NCBI RefSeq assembly: GCF_013215705.1
Contig: NZ_JABSQR010000033.1
Location: forward strand, 1-64,000
Length of the DNA stretch: 64,000 bases
Source of the DNA: Moritella sp.
GTDB taxonomy: Bacteria > Pseudomonadota > Gammaproteobacteria > Enterobacterales > Moritellaceae
Direction: 5' to 3'
Part shown: positions 28,357 through 39,814 of the stretch, piece by piece
How the letters are laid out: every line of letters starts with the position of its first letter
Position numbering within the stretch: position 1 is the first letter of the stretch
Notes under the pieces: model-generated
The model's input: the letters and a program-made list of their open reading frames with translations, nothing else
The model's database searches: none
What the model was told of the DNA's origin: nothing
Position numbers and translations under genes: made by a program

Positions 28357-30540
28357 ATGATTAGCCTAGAATGGAATGAAGAGATGAGTGTCGGTATCGA
28401 TGAGATTGATACTGACCATAAAAAGATCCTCTCTATTATTTCATCTATTATCGAAGCGATCGATACTAACTGTAACGCTGCAACCATCGAGAAACATTTT
28501 GCCAATCTTACTGCTTGTACTACCGCTCATTTTAAACAAGAAGAAGCCTTAATGCAGACATTGGCGTTCAACAATTTTATTGAACACCAAAAGGACCATC
28601 AAACTTTTTTAAATCAGCTCCCCGAATTAAAACATAAACTGTTAAATTCGAATAATGTAGAAGTGGCAGAACAAGTCAGTCAATTTTTATATGATTGGGT
28701 TATTGAACACATTCTTATATCCGATATGGATTATGTGCAGGCTTTTCATAATGAAAAAACACATTCGATATCATTAACCGCCATATTTCGGCGTACGTCT
28801 GAATGGCTAAGCTATCGCATCAACATTTCTACTCGCGTACTTATTACCTCGCTATTACCAATTATTGGTATGCTATTGCTCAGCTTTATTGCGATCAAAG
28901 ACAATTACCAACAATACAAAAATATGCTGCTATTAGAAAGCCTCACCCAGATCGTGCAACAAGTAAATTCACTAACACATAACTTACAAGTTGAACGAGG
29001 GTTACTCTCGAGCTACATAAGTTCAGACTACCAGCGTTTTTCTCAGGCCCTCACCGCACAACAACGCAAAAGTAATAATGAAATAGATACATTTTCAACG
29101 CTACTGAATTCACGCAAGGCGTTATTAACAGAACCCTTGTTAATCGAGTTTATTAACTCGACCAAAATTGATATTGCTGAATTAAATATATTTCGAAGTG
29201 GTTTAAAAAATACCAGCATAACCAGTGAGCAAATGTTAGAAGGTTACAATGACATTATTGCCCGGTTATTGTCACGGGTAAATCGTTTATCACAGATCAA
29301 GATGGATGCCCAATTTGCCCATAATATTACCGCGATCAATGCTATCCTCGGATTGAAAGAAATTCTTGGGCGACAACGAGAGATAGGTACACGGCTCATC
29401 GATAGTAAACTATCGGTACATGATTTAATTCATAGTGAGCGCTACAAACAGCTATACATACGACTTGGCATGCAGCTCAATGCTATCTTTGTGTTTAATT
29501 ATTCAGCGACACCAGCACAGCAACATGCTTGTGGTAGCTTGTGTAATATTGCAGCCCAAAAAGAATTTATTAATAACACAGTGACCGATTTCATGCTGCA
29601 ACCAGAAGCGCATCAAAACAGTCAATTTTGGTTTATTCAGCTAACAAACCGTATTGATGACATAAAAATAGTCACAGATAAAATAATCAAAGACCTCGAC
29701 GTTAAAACACAACAAAAATTAGTTAAATTAGAGCAACGATTTTACCTAGTACTCATTATTATTAGCACCATCGTCATCTTTAATACGTTACTTTTCACTG
29801 TCCTCTATCACAGTGTCATCACCCCTATTCGTCATATTACGTATGCTTTGAAGCAAGTTACATTAGGCCGTTATACCCAGCAAATGCATGAATACACCTC
29901 CAATGATGAAATTGGTGCGATGAATGATGCTTATGAAACATTACGTAGAAAACTTTTGCAGGCGGACATGTCAAAAAATATTATTAAACGTCAGCAACAA
30001 TCGTTACTCGACCGACGTAAAGAACGGGATAAATACCGCGAACTAGCGTCAAGAGATGCACTCACTGGCGCATTAAATAGACGTAAATTTAACCTTATCC
30101 TGAAACAAGAAATTGGTTTTGCCAAACACGATAAACAGACATTGTCATTATTACTTCTCGACATTGATCACTTTAAGAAGATCAATGACGCGTATGGTCA
30201 TGGTGGCGGCGATCAAGTCCTACGTGACTTCTATGACACTTGCTTTAATAGTGTTAAATCATCCGATATCGTCGCTCGTATTGGTGGTGAAGAATTTGCT
30301 ATTTTAATGCCCGAAACGAACAGCGCACAAGCACAAATCATTGCCGAACGACTCCGCCATAATGTGAGTGAACAGCAGGTGCCTTATGGTCAAGATAATA
30401 TTCGCCTAACCGTGAGCGTTGGACTGGCAGAATGGCATGAGTACGATTCATTTAATGCTAAGGAATTTATCGCACATACCGATAAAGCACTTTATCTAGC
30501 AAAAGATAATGGTCGAAACTGTGTTATAAAAGCATCTTAA
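28357..30540 (+). CDS. Hemerythrin-NIT-HAMP-GGDEF diguanylate cyclase
   Basis: This 727-residue sensor is predicted to make c-di-GMP. An N-terminal bacteriohemerythrin (about 1-135) has all seven di-iron ligands: H21, H58, E62, H77, H81, H118 and D123. A membrane helix (about 158-180) leads to a periplasmic nitrate/nitrite-sensing (NIT) type helical domain (VERGLLSSYIS) up to about 460. A second helix (about 463-487), HAMP and coil follow, then a GGDEF domain (about 560-727) with an intact GGEEF at 643-647. The inhibitory RxxD site is K-S-S-D, so product inhibition may be weak. Oxygen/NO sensing through the iron centre is inferred. No EAL domain is present. Confidence 0.92.
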   Translation: MISLEWNEEMSVGIDEIDTDHKKILSIISSIIEAIDTNCNAATIEKHFANLTACTTAHFKQEEALMQTLAFNNFIEHQKDHQTFLNQLPELKHKLLNSNNVEVAEQVSQFLYDWVIEHILISDMDYVQAFHNEKTHSISLTAIFRRTSEWLSYRINISTRVLITSLLPIIGMLLLSFIAIKDNYQQYKNMLLLESLTQIVQQVNSLTHNLQVERGLLSSYISSDYQRFSQALTAQQRKSNNEIDTFSTLLNSRKALLTEPLLIEFINSTKIDIAELNIFRSGLKNTSITSEQMLEGYNDIIARLLSRVNRLSQIKMDAQFAHNITAINAILGLKEILGRQREIGTRLIDSKLSVHDLIHSERYKQLYIRLGMQLNAIFVFNYSATPAQQHACGSLCNIAAQKEFINNTVTDFMLQPEAHQNSQFWFIQLTNRIDDIKIVTDKIIKDLDVKTQQKLVKLEQRFYLVLIIISTIVIFNTLLFTVLYHSVITPIRHITYALKQVTLGRYTQQMHEYTSNDEIGAMNDAYETLRRKLLQADMSKNIIKRQQQSLLDRRKERDKYRELASRDALTGALNRRKFNLILKQEIGFAKHDKQTLSLLLLDIDHFKKINDAYGHGGGDQVLRDFYDTCFNSVKSSDIVARIGGEEFAILMPETNSAQAQIIAERLRHNVSEQQVPYGQDNIRLTVSVGLAEWHEYDSFNAKEFIAHTDKALYLAKDNGRNCVIKAS

Positions 30541-30607
30541 TCAACCGTTTTTATTAGCGTATATGCATATAAATCCAATCTCCTATATAAGAAGTTACCT
30601 GCCTGAC

Positions 30608-30619
30608 GTAGATATCTAC
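30608..30619. promoter_or_regulatory. Palindrome upstream of the secreted deacetylase-like gene
   Basis: GTAGATATCTAC is a perfect 12-base palindrome, flanked by CCTGAC and AGG, 53-64 bases before the start codon. An operator role is only a possibility. Confidence 0.35.
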
Positions 30620-30660
30620 AGGTTCAGAGCTATACTTTCAGATCCTAATAAATTTTAGTT

Positions 30661-30666
30661 GGGAGG
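30661..30666 (+). promoter_or_regulatory. Strong Shine-Dalgarno of the deacetylase-like gene
   Basis: GGGAGG lies 5 bases before the ATG at 30672. It is much closer to the ideal sequence than the ribosome sites of most genes nearby, and it fixes the start. Confidence 0.75.
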
Positions 30667-30671
30667 ATGTT

Positions 30672-33614
30672 ATGTCTAACTATCAACATACTTTATCAAG
30701 GGACGGACACCGACAAAGAAAAATTTCAAATTCTTCTAAAACAAAAAACATTATTATTTATTGCTTACTGCTCTTCTGTGTATTCACACATTCCGCTCTA
30801 AGCAATGAAAGCAAGCGTGTGGCAATTATTTATTCAGCCCCATCGGCGGCTAATTCATTTGATCCATTTATATATTCTCAACTGTTTATGGCTGCACAGC
30901 ATCAGGCGATGATGGCAGGTATCCCATTCGATCTTCTTGATGAAAACGATCTTATGGATATCAATAACTTATCCGGATATAATGCTCTAATTATACCTTC
31001 TATGCAGTATGTTTCCTCGTCAAAGGTTGATGCGATTGAAAATGCCCTGACTCAGGCGGTTCAGAATTTCGGCATTGGCATTATTACATCGGGACATTTT
31101 ATGACCCATTCCGAAAACAATGTACCTCTAGCAAACATCAATCAGCGAATGGAGCACCTGCTAGGAGTACGAAGTACGGGAGGAGGAACTTGGGGAGTTC
31201 AAACCACAATGAGGGCCAACTCAATAACACATCCTGTAACACGTGATTACTCAGCAGATGAAATATTGCTTTCATGGAATGCCATTTGGACCTTCATTTA
31301 TCAGGCGGTTGAAGGTGGTAATGTGACAGATATTGTTAGGTTGGATACTGATACCGCCTCTTACCCTGCTGTGTTTGCCACAATTACAGGGGGCAGGAAT
31401 GTACACTTTTCCAGTGATCAAATTATGGCAGATGCTAATCTTCTTTGGTCTGCCATTCAGTGGGTTGTTTTTGGTGATGCAACGCCAGTCGGGTTAAAGT
31501 TGACTCGGCAAAACAATATTTTTGTTTCGCGTACCGATATGGATCAGTCCATGTTTGCCGATGAATTGCAAGAAACGGCCTTTCCTCTTTATGATTTATT
31601 AGGCTTGTGGAAAAACAAGTACAATTTTGTCGGATCCTATTACATTAATATCGGCAACAAACCCGGGCAGGGTGAGTATACCGACTGGAGTATGTCAGCA
31701 CCTTTATATCAAGATTATATCGCTCTGGGCAATGAAGTCGCCAGCCATTCCTGGACGCACCCAGATGACACTGCAACTTTAAGTCATGAGCAATTGCAGT
31801 ATGAATTTCAACAGTCCAATGCTGAAATCACCCAGCAGCTTGGTTATGTCACAGTCGGGGCTGCTATACCAGGCAATCCTGAGACTATAGCGGTTAATAA
31901 CCAGTTAAATAACTATCTTAGTTATGTTTCAGGCCGTGCCAGTATTATAGGCTGGGGTTATCCCGGTGCTTATGGCTTTCTTACACCTGATCATTCAATG
32001 GTCTATTTAAGTCTAAGTATGTCGCCAGATTTCACCTTGGTTGGATGGTTAAATTATACACCCGCTGAAGCCATGCAGATTTGGCAGGATGAATATGCTC
32101 AACAGACCAATCATGCTTCGCAACCGATTTTGCATTGGCTGTGGCATGATTATGCTGCAACCAATGATCCCGCCTATAAACCGGAGATGATTGAAAATAC
32201 CATTGATTGGGCATATCAACATGATTCTGAATTCGTAACGGCGGTAGAAGTACATAATCGCATTAACAGATTTATAGCTAGCGAATTACAAGTATCAGGG
32301 GTCAATCCAATTACCGCAAATGTCGCCAGCAATGATGCAAGCCTGTTTTCATTACGGATAAAAAGTAGCGATATTATATCAAAAGTCGATAACTGGTATG
32401 CCTATGATGACAAACAAGTTTTTCTGCCCCTGAATGGCGGCGGGTATACCATTCACCTATCCAGTACGATTGTAGATGTCACACATATCACCGCGTTACC
32501 GATGCGTTCAAGATTACTCACTATGTCAGGGGATGGTCAAAAGCTTAATTTTAGCTTTTTTGGTAAAGGTGAAATATTGATCCACTTACACGATAGCCTA
32601 GTTAATGATTTGGAAGTATTAGGTGCAGATATTGTTCAGCAGGATGGAAAGGATTTAACATTAAGGTTTACTTCGTTAACAAACCACAATGTGATCTTAC
32701 AAAGCTCATCCATAAATACACAGTGCATAGATTTAGATAATGACGGCTTCTCAAGTGTTGGTGGTGAATGCGGCGCTATTGATTGCAACGACAGCGACGC
32801 CTCAGTCCATCCCGGTCATCAAGAAATTTGTGATGGTAAGGATAATGATTGTGATGGCATCATTCCACCTGAAGAAATAGATGCTGATAATGATGGATAT
32901 GCTCAATGTCAAGGCGACTGTAATGACGCCATACCTGCTATATTCCCTGGAGCACTAGAGCATTGCAGTGATGGCATTGATAATAACTGTGATAGTTTCG
33001 TTGACGAGGCTGATGCTTTTTGCTCTGTGACGGATCCAATAGAGGCCAGTTTTACTTCTGTTGCCGCCGAAGATGGTTTCATACGAGAAAGTTCATCTGG
33101 AAGCAGTATTGGCGGTCTCATTAAAAGTGCTAATGCAGGTGCAAAATCCTTGCGTATTGGAGATGACAGGCGCAATCGCCAGTTTAAATTTATTGTCTCT
33201 TTTGATAGCTCATCAATTCCAACTGCGGCAACACTACAGTCAGTAAAATTAATACTGACCAGGGGGAAAAACAGTGGTACAGCTCCCTTTACTACACATG
33301 GTAATGCTGTTGTAGACATTAAAAGTGGAGGCTTTGGTGGTAATCCCTCTCTAGAATCAGATGATTTTCAGGCGGAAGCTGATGCAGATGCAATAGTACA
33401 ATTCACTGATCAGGGCGGTAACAAAAGTACCTACCAAGTAGATCTGTTAGAGACAGCATTTCCTTATATCAACCGCTCTGGACGCACACAGTTTCGCATA
33501 AGCTTCGAATTAAATTCTGATGATGATAGGCAGACTGATCTTGCTGGTTTTTATTCAGCAGATAATTCAAACCCATCATTTCATCCAAAACTGGAAGTGA
33601 TCTATACCCCTTAG
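30672..33614 (+). CDS. Large secreted polysaccharide-deacetylase-like protein with MopE metal-binding repeats and CBM-like end
   Basis: This 980-residue protein has a long N region and signal segment (about 25-45). Next come a ThuA/amidotransferase-like domain (about 48-270, VAIIYSAPSA) and a deacetylase-like barrel (about 275-570). The barrel has metal motifs SRTDMDQSMF (Asp) and SHSWTHP (two His), recalling the Agd3/PelA type. Two Cys-rich repeats (about 685-785, DLDNDGFSS, DCNDSDASVHPG, CDGKDNDCDG) resemble MopE/Ca-binding motifs. The end (about 795-980) resembles a DNRLRE/CBM96 carbohydrate-binding domain. Several AGG Arg codons, rare in neighbouring genes, suggest transfer. The target polymer is unknown. 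Confidence 0.75.
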   Translation: MSNYQHTLSRDGHRQRKISNSSKTKNIIIYCLLLFCVFTHSALSNESKRVAIIYSAPSAANSFDPFIYSQLFMAAQHQAMMAGIPFDLLDENDLMDINNLSGYNALIIPSMQYVSSSKVDAIENALTQAVQNFGIGIITSGHFMTHSENNVPLANINQRMEHLLGVRSTGGGTWGVQTTMRANSITHPVTRDYSADEILLSWNAIWTFIYQAVEGGNVTDIVRLDTDTASYPAVFATITGGRNVHFSSDQIMADANLLWSAIQWVVFGDATPVGLKLTRQNNIFVSRTDMDQSMFADELQETAFPLYDLLGLWKNKYNFVGSYYINIGNKPGQGEYTDWSMSAPLYQDYIALGNEVASHSWTHPDDTATLSHEQLQYEFQQSNAEITQQLGYVTVGAAIPGNPETIAVNNQLNNYLSYVSGRASIIGWGYPGAYGFLTPDHSMVYLSLSMSPDFTLVGWLNYTPAEAMQIWQDEYAQQTNHASQPILHWLWHDYAATNDPAYKPEMIENTIDWAYQHDSEFVTAVEVHNRINRFIASELQVSGVNPITANVASNDASLFSLRIKSSDIISKVDNWYAYDDKQVFLPLNGGGYTIHLSSTIVDVTHITALPMRSRLLTMSGDGQKLNFSFFGKGEILIHLHDSLVNDLEVLGADIVQQDGKDLTLRFTSLTNHNVILQSSSINTQCIDLDNDGFSSVGGECGAIDCNDSDASVHPGHQEICDGKDNDCDGIIPPEEIDADNDGYAQCQGDCNDAIPAIFPGALEHCSDGIDNNCDSFVDEADAFCSVTDPIEASFTSVAAEDGFIRESSSGSSIGGLIKSANAGAKSLRIGDDRRNRQFKFIVSFDSSSIPTAATLQSVKLILTRGKNSGTAPFTTHGNAVVDIKSGGFGGNPSLESDDFQAEADADAIVQFTDQGGNKSTYQVDLLETAFPYINRSGRTQFRISFELNSDDDRQTDLAGFYSADNSNPSFHPKLEVIYTP

Positions 33615-33670
33615 AAAATACTATCATTTTCTAAATGCGGTTATAGCTAGAGATTTGGTTTGAGGTGCAA

Positions 33671-33706
33671 AAAAGCGGATTTACTCAAAGGAGTAAATCC
33701 GCTTTT
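33671..33706. terminator. Bidirectional terminator between the deacetylase-like gene and aspS
   Basis: AAAAGCGGATTTACTC and its exact complement form a 16-base stem with a 4-base loop, with A-run and T-run on the two sides. It serves two convergent genes. Confidence 0.9.
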
Positions 33707-33776
33707 ATTACGCTATTCAATTTAAAACAAGATCGAGTTTAAAATACTGTCATTAAACTCAAACATGAATTAGTGA

Positions 33777-35555
33777 TTACTCAGCGTCTTGTTTCTTTTC
33801 TTTTTTAACAACAGCAATGCTTAGCTCTTCAAGAGAAGCTGGGTTTGCTTCGCTTGGTGCCGATGTTAATAAACACGCAGCAGTAGTTGTTTTAGGGAAT
33901 GCGATAACATCACGGATGTTATCAGTACCTGTTAGTAGCATAGTTAGACGGTCTAAACCGAATGCTAAACCAGCATGTGGCGGCGTACCGTATTTAAGCG
34001 CTTCAAGTAAGAAACCAAACTTGTCTTGTTGCTCTTTATCTTCGATACCTAAGATTTCAAATACAGCTTTTTGCATTTCACCTTTATGAATACGTACCGA
34101 ACCACCACCAACTTCATAACCATTGATAACCATGTCGTAAGCATCAGAAATAGCGTTAGCAGGGTTTGCTAGTAGCTCTGCTGCGTTAACGTCCATTGGT
34201 GCTGTGAATGGGTGGTGAACCGCGTGTAGGTTACCTTCTTCATCTTCTTCGAACATTGGGAAGTCAACAACCCAAAGTGGTTTCCACTCGTTTGAAGTAA
34301 GCTCTAAATCAACACCTACTTTCAGACGTAGTGCGCCAAGTGCTTCAGTTACAACTTTATTTGTATCTGCACCAAAGAAGATAATGTCGCCATCTTTCGC
34401 GTTAGTACGCTCAAGTAACGCAGTGATCACGTCAGCGCTTAAGAACTTAGCGACTGGTGATTGTACGCCTTCAGCGCCAGCTGCAACGTCTTTCACTTTC
34501 ATCCATGCCATGCCTTTCGCGCCATAGATGCCAACAAACTTAGTGTATTCGTCAATTTGCTTACGAGACAGTTTAGCGCCGCCAGTAACACATAATACCG
34601 CTACACGCCCTTTCGGGTTGTTTGCAGGTTCTGCGAATACTTTAAATTCAACGTCTTTTAGTAAGTCAGCAACATCAACAAGCTCTAACGGGTTACGTAG
34701 ATCAGGTTTATCTGAACCAAAACGACGCATTGCTTCAGCATAAGTCATGCTTGGGAACGCTGGTAATTCAACGTCTAAGATCTCTTTCCACATATTGGTA
34801 ACTAAGCTTTCAGTCACTTCACGCACTTGTGCTGCACTCATGAATGATGTTTCGATATCAATTTGAGTGAATTCAGGCTGACGGTCAGCACGTAAATCTT
34901 CATCTCGGAAACATTTAACGATTTGGTAGTAACGATCAAAACCAGACATCATCAACAATTGTTTAAATAACTGTGGAGATTGTGGCAATGCAAAAAACTG
35001 ACCTTTGTGAGTACGGCTTGGTACTAGGTAATCACGTGCACCTTCTGGCGTTGCTTTTGTTAGTACTGGCGTTTCAATATCAAGGAAACCATGGTCATCC
35101 ATGAAACGACGTACAAAACTACTTACTTTAGCACGCGTCTTAAGACGGTTGCTCATTTCAGGACGACGTAAATCGAGGAAACGGTATTTTAGACGTTGTT
35201 CTTCAGTATTGGTTTGGTTGAAATCAAGTGGCAGGATGTCTGCTTTATTGAACACTTCAAGTTCTAAACCTGAGATTTCAACCCCGCCCGTTGCCATGTC
35301 TTTGTTTACTTGGCGTTCGTCACGCGCACGCACCTTACCGGTGATCTTCACACAAAACTCTTGACGTAGTTGGCTAGCACGTTCGAAAACATCGGCTAGA
35401 TCTGGATCATAAACAACTTGCACAATACCTTCACGATCACGTAAATCGATAAAAATAACACCGCCTAAATCACGACGACGATTAACCCAACCACACAATA
35501 CAACCTGCTGGCCGATATGTGTTTCATTTACTTGTCCGCAATACACTGTGCGCAT
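33777..35555 (-). CDS. aspS: Aspartyl-tRNA synthetase
   Basis: This class II synthetase has 592 residues from the ATG of [11 protein letters not shown], matching the 590-residue E. coli enzyme. It has the N-terminal OB-fold anticodon domain ([13 protein letters not shown]), motif 2 ([15 protein letters not shown]), a GAD insertion domain and motif 3 ([15 protein letters not shown]). It charges tRNA-Asp. An in-frame ATG 18 codons upstream would add residues absent from the family, so it was not used. It is divergent from cmoA. Confidence 0.98.
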   Translation of the reverse strand: MRTVYCGQVNETHIGQQVVLCGWVNRRRDLGGVIFIDLRDREGIVQVVYDPDLADVFERASQLRQEFCVKITGKVRARDERQVNKDMATGGVEISGLELEVFNKADILPLDFNQTNTEEQRLKYRFLDLRRPEMSNRLKTRAKVSSFVRRFMDDHGFLDIETPVLTKATPEGARDYLVPSRTHKGQFFALPQSPQLFKQLLMMSGFDRYYQIVKCFRDEDLRADRQPEFTQIDIETSFMSAAQVREVTESLVTNMWKEILDVELPAFPSMTYAEAMRRFGSDKPDLRNPLELVDVADLLKDVEFKVFAEPANNPKGRVAVLCVTGGAKLSRKQIDEYTKFVGIYGAKGMAWMKVKDVAAGAEGVQSPVAKFLSADVITALLERTNAKDGDIIFFGADTNKVVTEALGALRLKVGVDLELTSNEWKPLWVVDFPMFEEDEEGNLHAVHHPFTAPMDVNAAELLANPANAISDAYDMVINGYEVGGGSVRIHKGEMQKAVFEILGIEDKEQQDKFGFLLEALKYGTPPHAGLAFGLDRLTMLLTGTDNIRDVIAFPKTTTAACLLTSAPSEANPASLEELSIAVVKKEKKQDAE

Positions 35556-36657
<1,102 letters not shown>

Positions 36658-36711
36658 GCAGTTGCATTAATTTAAAACAGTAACATTAATTGAAAGTAAT
36701 ATAGGTTACCC

Positions 36712-37704
36712 ATGATCGACTTTTCAAATTTTTACCAGATAATTGCGAAAAACAAGTTACACCATTGGCTTTATACGCTACCGGCACAAATGCACGAGTG
36801 GGAGCGCGAGCACAAGCATGGTTTTTTACCGCGCTGGGAAAAAGTACTAAAAAAATTACCAAAAGTCGAAACCAAACACATCAACATCACCGATAAATTT
36901 GAAGTCGGGTTGCCGGGTGAATTAAGCGAAAGCGATCTGCGTAAAACAGAGAACCTGTTACAAAAATTTCACCCTTGGCGTAAAGGTCCATTCAACATTC
37001 ATGGTATTCATATTGATACCGAATGGCGCAGTGATTGGAAATGGGAACGTCTACGTGAATTTATCTCACCGTTAAAATACCGTTATGTGCTTGATGTGGG
37101 TTGCGGCAGCGGCTACCACATGTGGCGTATGCTCGGTGATGGTGCCGAGTTTGTCGTTGGTATCGACCCAAGCCAATTATTCTTAGTGCAATTTGAAGCG
37201 ATACGTCATTTTGCTAACAATGACCAACGCGTGCATTTATTACCACTTGGTATTCAAGAATTACCTAAATTACGTGCATTCGACACGGTTTTCTCTATGG
37301 GTGTCCTGTACCATCGAAAATCGCCGATTGATCACATTGAACAGCTTAAAAACCAACTGCGTGATGGCGGTGAATTAGTACTAGAAACATTAGTCGTTGA
37401 TGGTGACGAACAAGCGGTACTCGTGCCTGGCGATCGTTATGCTCAAATGCGTAATGTTTGGTTCTTACCAAGCTGCGCGGCATTAAAACTCTGGGTTGAA
37501 AAACTGGGTTTTGACAATGTCCGTATCGTCGATGTGTCTGATACCAGCATTGAAGAACAACGTGCAACAGAGTGGATGCGAAACGAATCATTAGTTGATT
37601 TTCTTGATCCTAACGACCACAGTAAAACGGTTGAAGGCTATCCGGCACCAAAACGTGCGGTATTAATTGCCACCAAACCCTATGCTGAACAGTTAGACGA
37701 ATAA
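36712..37704 (+). CDS. cmoB: CmoB, tRNA U34 carboxymethyltransferase
   Basis: This 330-residue enzyme transfers the carboxymethyl group from carboxy-AdoMet to 5-hydroxyuridine at tRNA position 34. The AdoMet fold carries [17 protein letters not shown] (about 125-141), and a conserved family segment [26 protein letters not shown] lies before it. Length is close to that of E. coli CmoB (323). It lies 54 bases after cmoA and ends at a strong terminator. Confidence 0.97.
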   Translation: MIDFSNFYQIIAKNKLHHWLYTLPAQMHEWEREHKHGFLPRWEKVLKKLPKVETKHINITDKFEVGLPGELSESDLRKTENLLQKFHPWRKGPFNIHGIHIDTEWRSDWKWERLREFISPLKYRYVLDVGCGSGYHMWRMLGDGAEFVVGIDPSQLFLVQFEAIRHFANNDQRVHLLPLGIQELPKLRAFDTVFSMGVLYHRKSPIDHIEQLKNQLRDGGELVLETLVVDGDEQAVLVPGDRYAQMRNVWFLPSCAALKLWVEKLGFDNVRIVDVSDTSIEEQRATEWMRNESLVDFLDPNDHSKTVEGYPAPKRAVLIATKPYAEQLDE

Positions 37705-37711
37705 CGTGATG

Positions 37712-37737
37712 GCTAAGCGCCAAATGTGGCGCTTAGC
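37712..37737 (+). terminator. Terminator after cmoB
   Basis: GCTAAGCGCCA and its exact complement enclose a 4-base loop (AATG), followed by TTTAAAT. The stem is strong and the T-run short. Confidence 0.75.
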
Positions 37738-37799
37738 TTTAAATAAACGTATTAAGTTATGCACTTACCCATGATTTAAATTAAAAATTAGAATTAAAA

Positions 37800-38621
37800 A
37801 TGGATATGTTGAAAATTCCCCGTCAATTAATTACAGCTATCATTCTTAGCACCCTACTTTCAGGCTGTGCGAATGTGGAACAATTTCTCAATCAGGGTGA
37901 GATAGCTGCGCAACTGACATCACAAATAAAACAACAGAGCGAGCAAATAACATTATTGGTTGAGCTGCAAAATACCATTTTGGCTGCGTTACGCCAGCAG
38001 CCTGAATTATTTTCCCAACAAAAACAAAATATCGCTCAGCTCAATACCAAACTCGAAAATTATGTGCAGTTACGCCAACAGGTGGCCGGCAATAGTAAAA
38101 ACATTACGACCTGCCAAGCTGAACAACAAGCGAAAGCCAGCTATAATAACCAGCATTTTGCCCTTGCCCAGTCGACTGAAGCAACAGCTCAACTTGAAAA
38201 AACAGTTATCGGCTCTGAAGAACTCGTGTTTCTCGATAATCTAAAACAACAATATAAAGCGCGTATCGATACTGGTGCAACAACATCATCATTAAATGCA
38301 ACAAATATTGTTGAGTTTGAGCGCGATGGTAAAAAATGGGTGCGTTTTGACTTTAGCAAAGCACTCAATAATAGTCACATTATTGAGGCTAAAGTGGCTC
38401 GTACTATTTTAATCCGTCAAGCCAATAACAGTAAACCAACGCGTCGGCCTATTATCGAATTACCAGTACAGCTTGGCGATATCAAAACGCTCACCGAGTT
38501 TACCCTCGCCGACCGTAGCCACATGACATTCCCAGTATTACTTGGCCGAACATTCTTAAAAGACATCGCCGTGGTTGATGTTGCTCGCACTTACACAGTA
38601 ACCGAATCCATCACCCAGTAA
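37800..38621 (+). CDS. Retropepsin-like (PF05618/RimB-type) lipoprotein, paralogue 1
   Basis: This 273-residue lipoprotein has a lipobox LLSGC (Cys23), a Gln-rich coiled-coil segment (about 28-100) and a C-terminal retropepsin-like domain (about 135-270). The candidate aspartic-protease motif is ARIDTGATTSSL (Asp157). The FTLADRSHMTFPVLLGRTFLKDIAVVDV segment is typical of the family first named a putative zinc protease. It is 47% or more alike by eye with the next gene in the last 130 residues. It acts on the periplasmic side. It likely works with the downstream ATP-grasp and transglutaminase-like genes. Confidence 0.82.
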   Translation: MDMLKIPRQLITAIILSTLLSGCANVEQFLNQGEIAAQLTSQIKQQSEQITLLVELQNTILAALRQQPELFSQQKQNIAQLNTKLENYVQLRQQVAGNSKNITTCQAEQQAKASYNNQHFALAQSTEATAQLEKTVIGSEELVFLDNLKQQYKARIDTGATTSSLNATNIVEFERDGKKWVRFDFSKALNNSHIIEAKVARTILIRQANNSKPTRRPIIELPVQLGDIKTLTEFTLADRSHMTFPVLLGRTFLKDIAVVDVARTYTVTESITQ

Positions 38622-39017
38622 TGTACATTAAGTGCGAGGTTAAGCTCGCACTCTATACCATTAACTCAATACGACACCCCGCCCTGCATCTCGTGTAGAA
38701 ACAAATAATGCCCAGTGATAAATTGCTACTTATAAAGTATTTCCGTATAAATAACTGATATCTAACTATTGTATTAGATATATTTCGCACATCTAATAAG
38801 TAATAATGTCATTATCTTATGACTAGCATCTTAAAAACAATTATAATCTATGCAATAACATTGTTTTTGAGATGGATATTAATGCTTTTAAAATAAAAAC
38901 CAGTATTACTTTAAATAAATATATGATTTATATTTTATATATAGAGAGATGACGGAACTATTTACCAACTTTAGTGAACTAACCCTCTTTTCATCTGTTT
39001 ACAAGGCCCAATACCTA
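38622..39017. other. AT-rich gap with several inverted repeats between the two paralogues
   Basis: About 395 bases without a gene. It holds a hairpin AGTGCGAG-N6-CTCGCACT (38631-38652) just after the first gene, possibly a weak terminator, an inverted repeat ATATCTAA/TTAGATAT (38758-38781) and a longer one at 38828-38873. It probably carries the promoter of the second gene set. Confidence 0.6.
38828..38873. repeat. Long inverted repeat upstream of the second paralogue
   Basis: ATCTTAAAAACAAT (38828-38841) and ATTGTTTTTGAGAT (38860-38873) can form a 14-base stem with one wobble pair and an 18-base loop. It lies about 145 bases before the start codon, so it could be in the leader RNA or bind a protein as DNA. 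Confidence 0.6.
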
Positions 39018-39812
39018 ATGAAAAATACAAACATATTACAAACATCAAAGATAGCTATTGCGAGTGTACTTAGCCTTGTATTTTTAAATGGCTGTGCCAT
39101 GACACAAAACAAAGCCAATACTGCCATTGTGGTACAGCAGCAAGCACAAATAGAAACCATCTTGCAGCAGCAACAACAAATATTAACCACATTGCAATCA
39201 CAACCAGATAAGTTTAGCGAGCAAGATAAAGCGATCGAAAAATTAACAGCACAACTTGACGATTTGAGTACAGCAACACAGGTTAAAAAGACAGCACCCA
39301 TAGTGGTACCGGTAACAACTAAAACCAACAATGACTACACAAACAAAGTACTTCTTGGCCAAGAAGAGTGGGTATGGTTTGAAGAATTGCAAACCAATTT
39401 TAAGTCACGTGTTGATACAGGCGCAACGACATCGTCTTTAAATGCAACAGAGATCGTTAAATTTGAACGCGATGGCAAGGACTGGGTCAAATTTAATTTA
39501 TCACACAAAGATGGAAGCGCAGTATTCCCTATGGAAGCACCTGTTGTGCGCACCATTAAGATCCGTCAAACTAACGCGACCGACGCATTACGACGTTATG
39601 TCGTGAACTTACCTATCGAACTTGGCGATATTAACACTGAAACCGAGTTTACCTTGGCCGATCGTAGTCGTATGATCTTCCCTATACTATTAGGCCGTAC
39701 TTTCTTAAAAGATATTGCCATTGTCGATGTCGCACAAGAATACACGCAACCTAAAAAACAAGCGACAGCTAATAAAAAACAACCTACATCAGCTAAAAAA
39801 GGGGCTAACTAA
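39018..39812 (+). CDS. Retropepsin-like (PF05618/RimB-type) lipoprotein, paralogue 2
   Basis: This 264-residue lipoprotein starts at the ATG of MKNTNILQTSK and has a lipobox FLNGC. A Gln-rich coiled coil (about 35-85) precedes a retropepsin-like domain (about 110-250) with SRVDTGATTSSLNATE and the same LADRSRMIFPILLGRTFLKDIAIVDV block as the upstream paralogue. A basic Lys/Thr tail ends the protein. An upstream ATG at 38949 would bury the lipoprotein signal, so it was not used. The next gene begins 2 bases after its stop, so the pair is translationally linked. Confidence 0.85.
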   Translation: MKNTNILQTSKIAIASVLSLVFLNGCAMTQNKANTAIVVQQQAQIETILQQQQQILTTLQSQPDKFSEQDKAIEKLTAQLDDLSTATQVKKTAPIVVPVTTKTNNDYTNKVLLGQEEWVWFEELQTNFKSRVDTGATTSSLNATEIVKFERDGKDWVKFNLSHKDGSAVFPMEAPVVRTIKIRQTNATDALRRYVVNLPIELGDINTETEFTLADRSRMIFPILLGRTFLKDIAIVDVAQEYTQPKKQATANKKQPTSAKKGAN

Positions 39813-39814
39813 TC

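Noticed and set aside
32909-33319. 136-codon minus-strand frame inside the secreted deacetylase-like gene
   Set aside because: It lies opposite the conserved MopE repeats and CBM-like region, which explain the sequence fully.
38631-38652. Hairpin after the first retropepsin-like gene as a rho-independent terminator
   Set aside because: The stem is good, but no T-run follows, so I only mention it in the gap entry.
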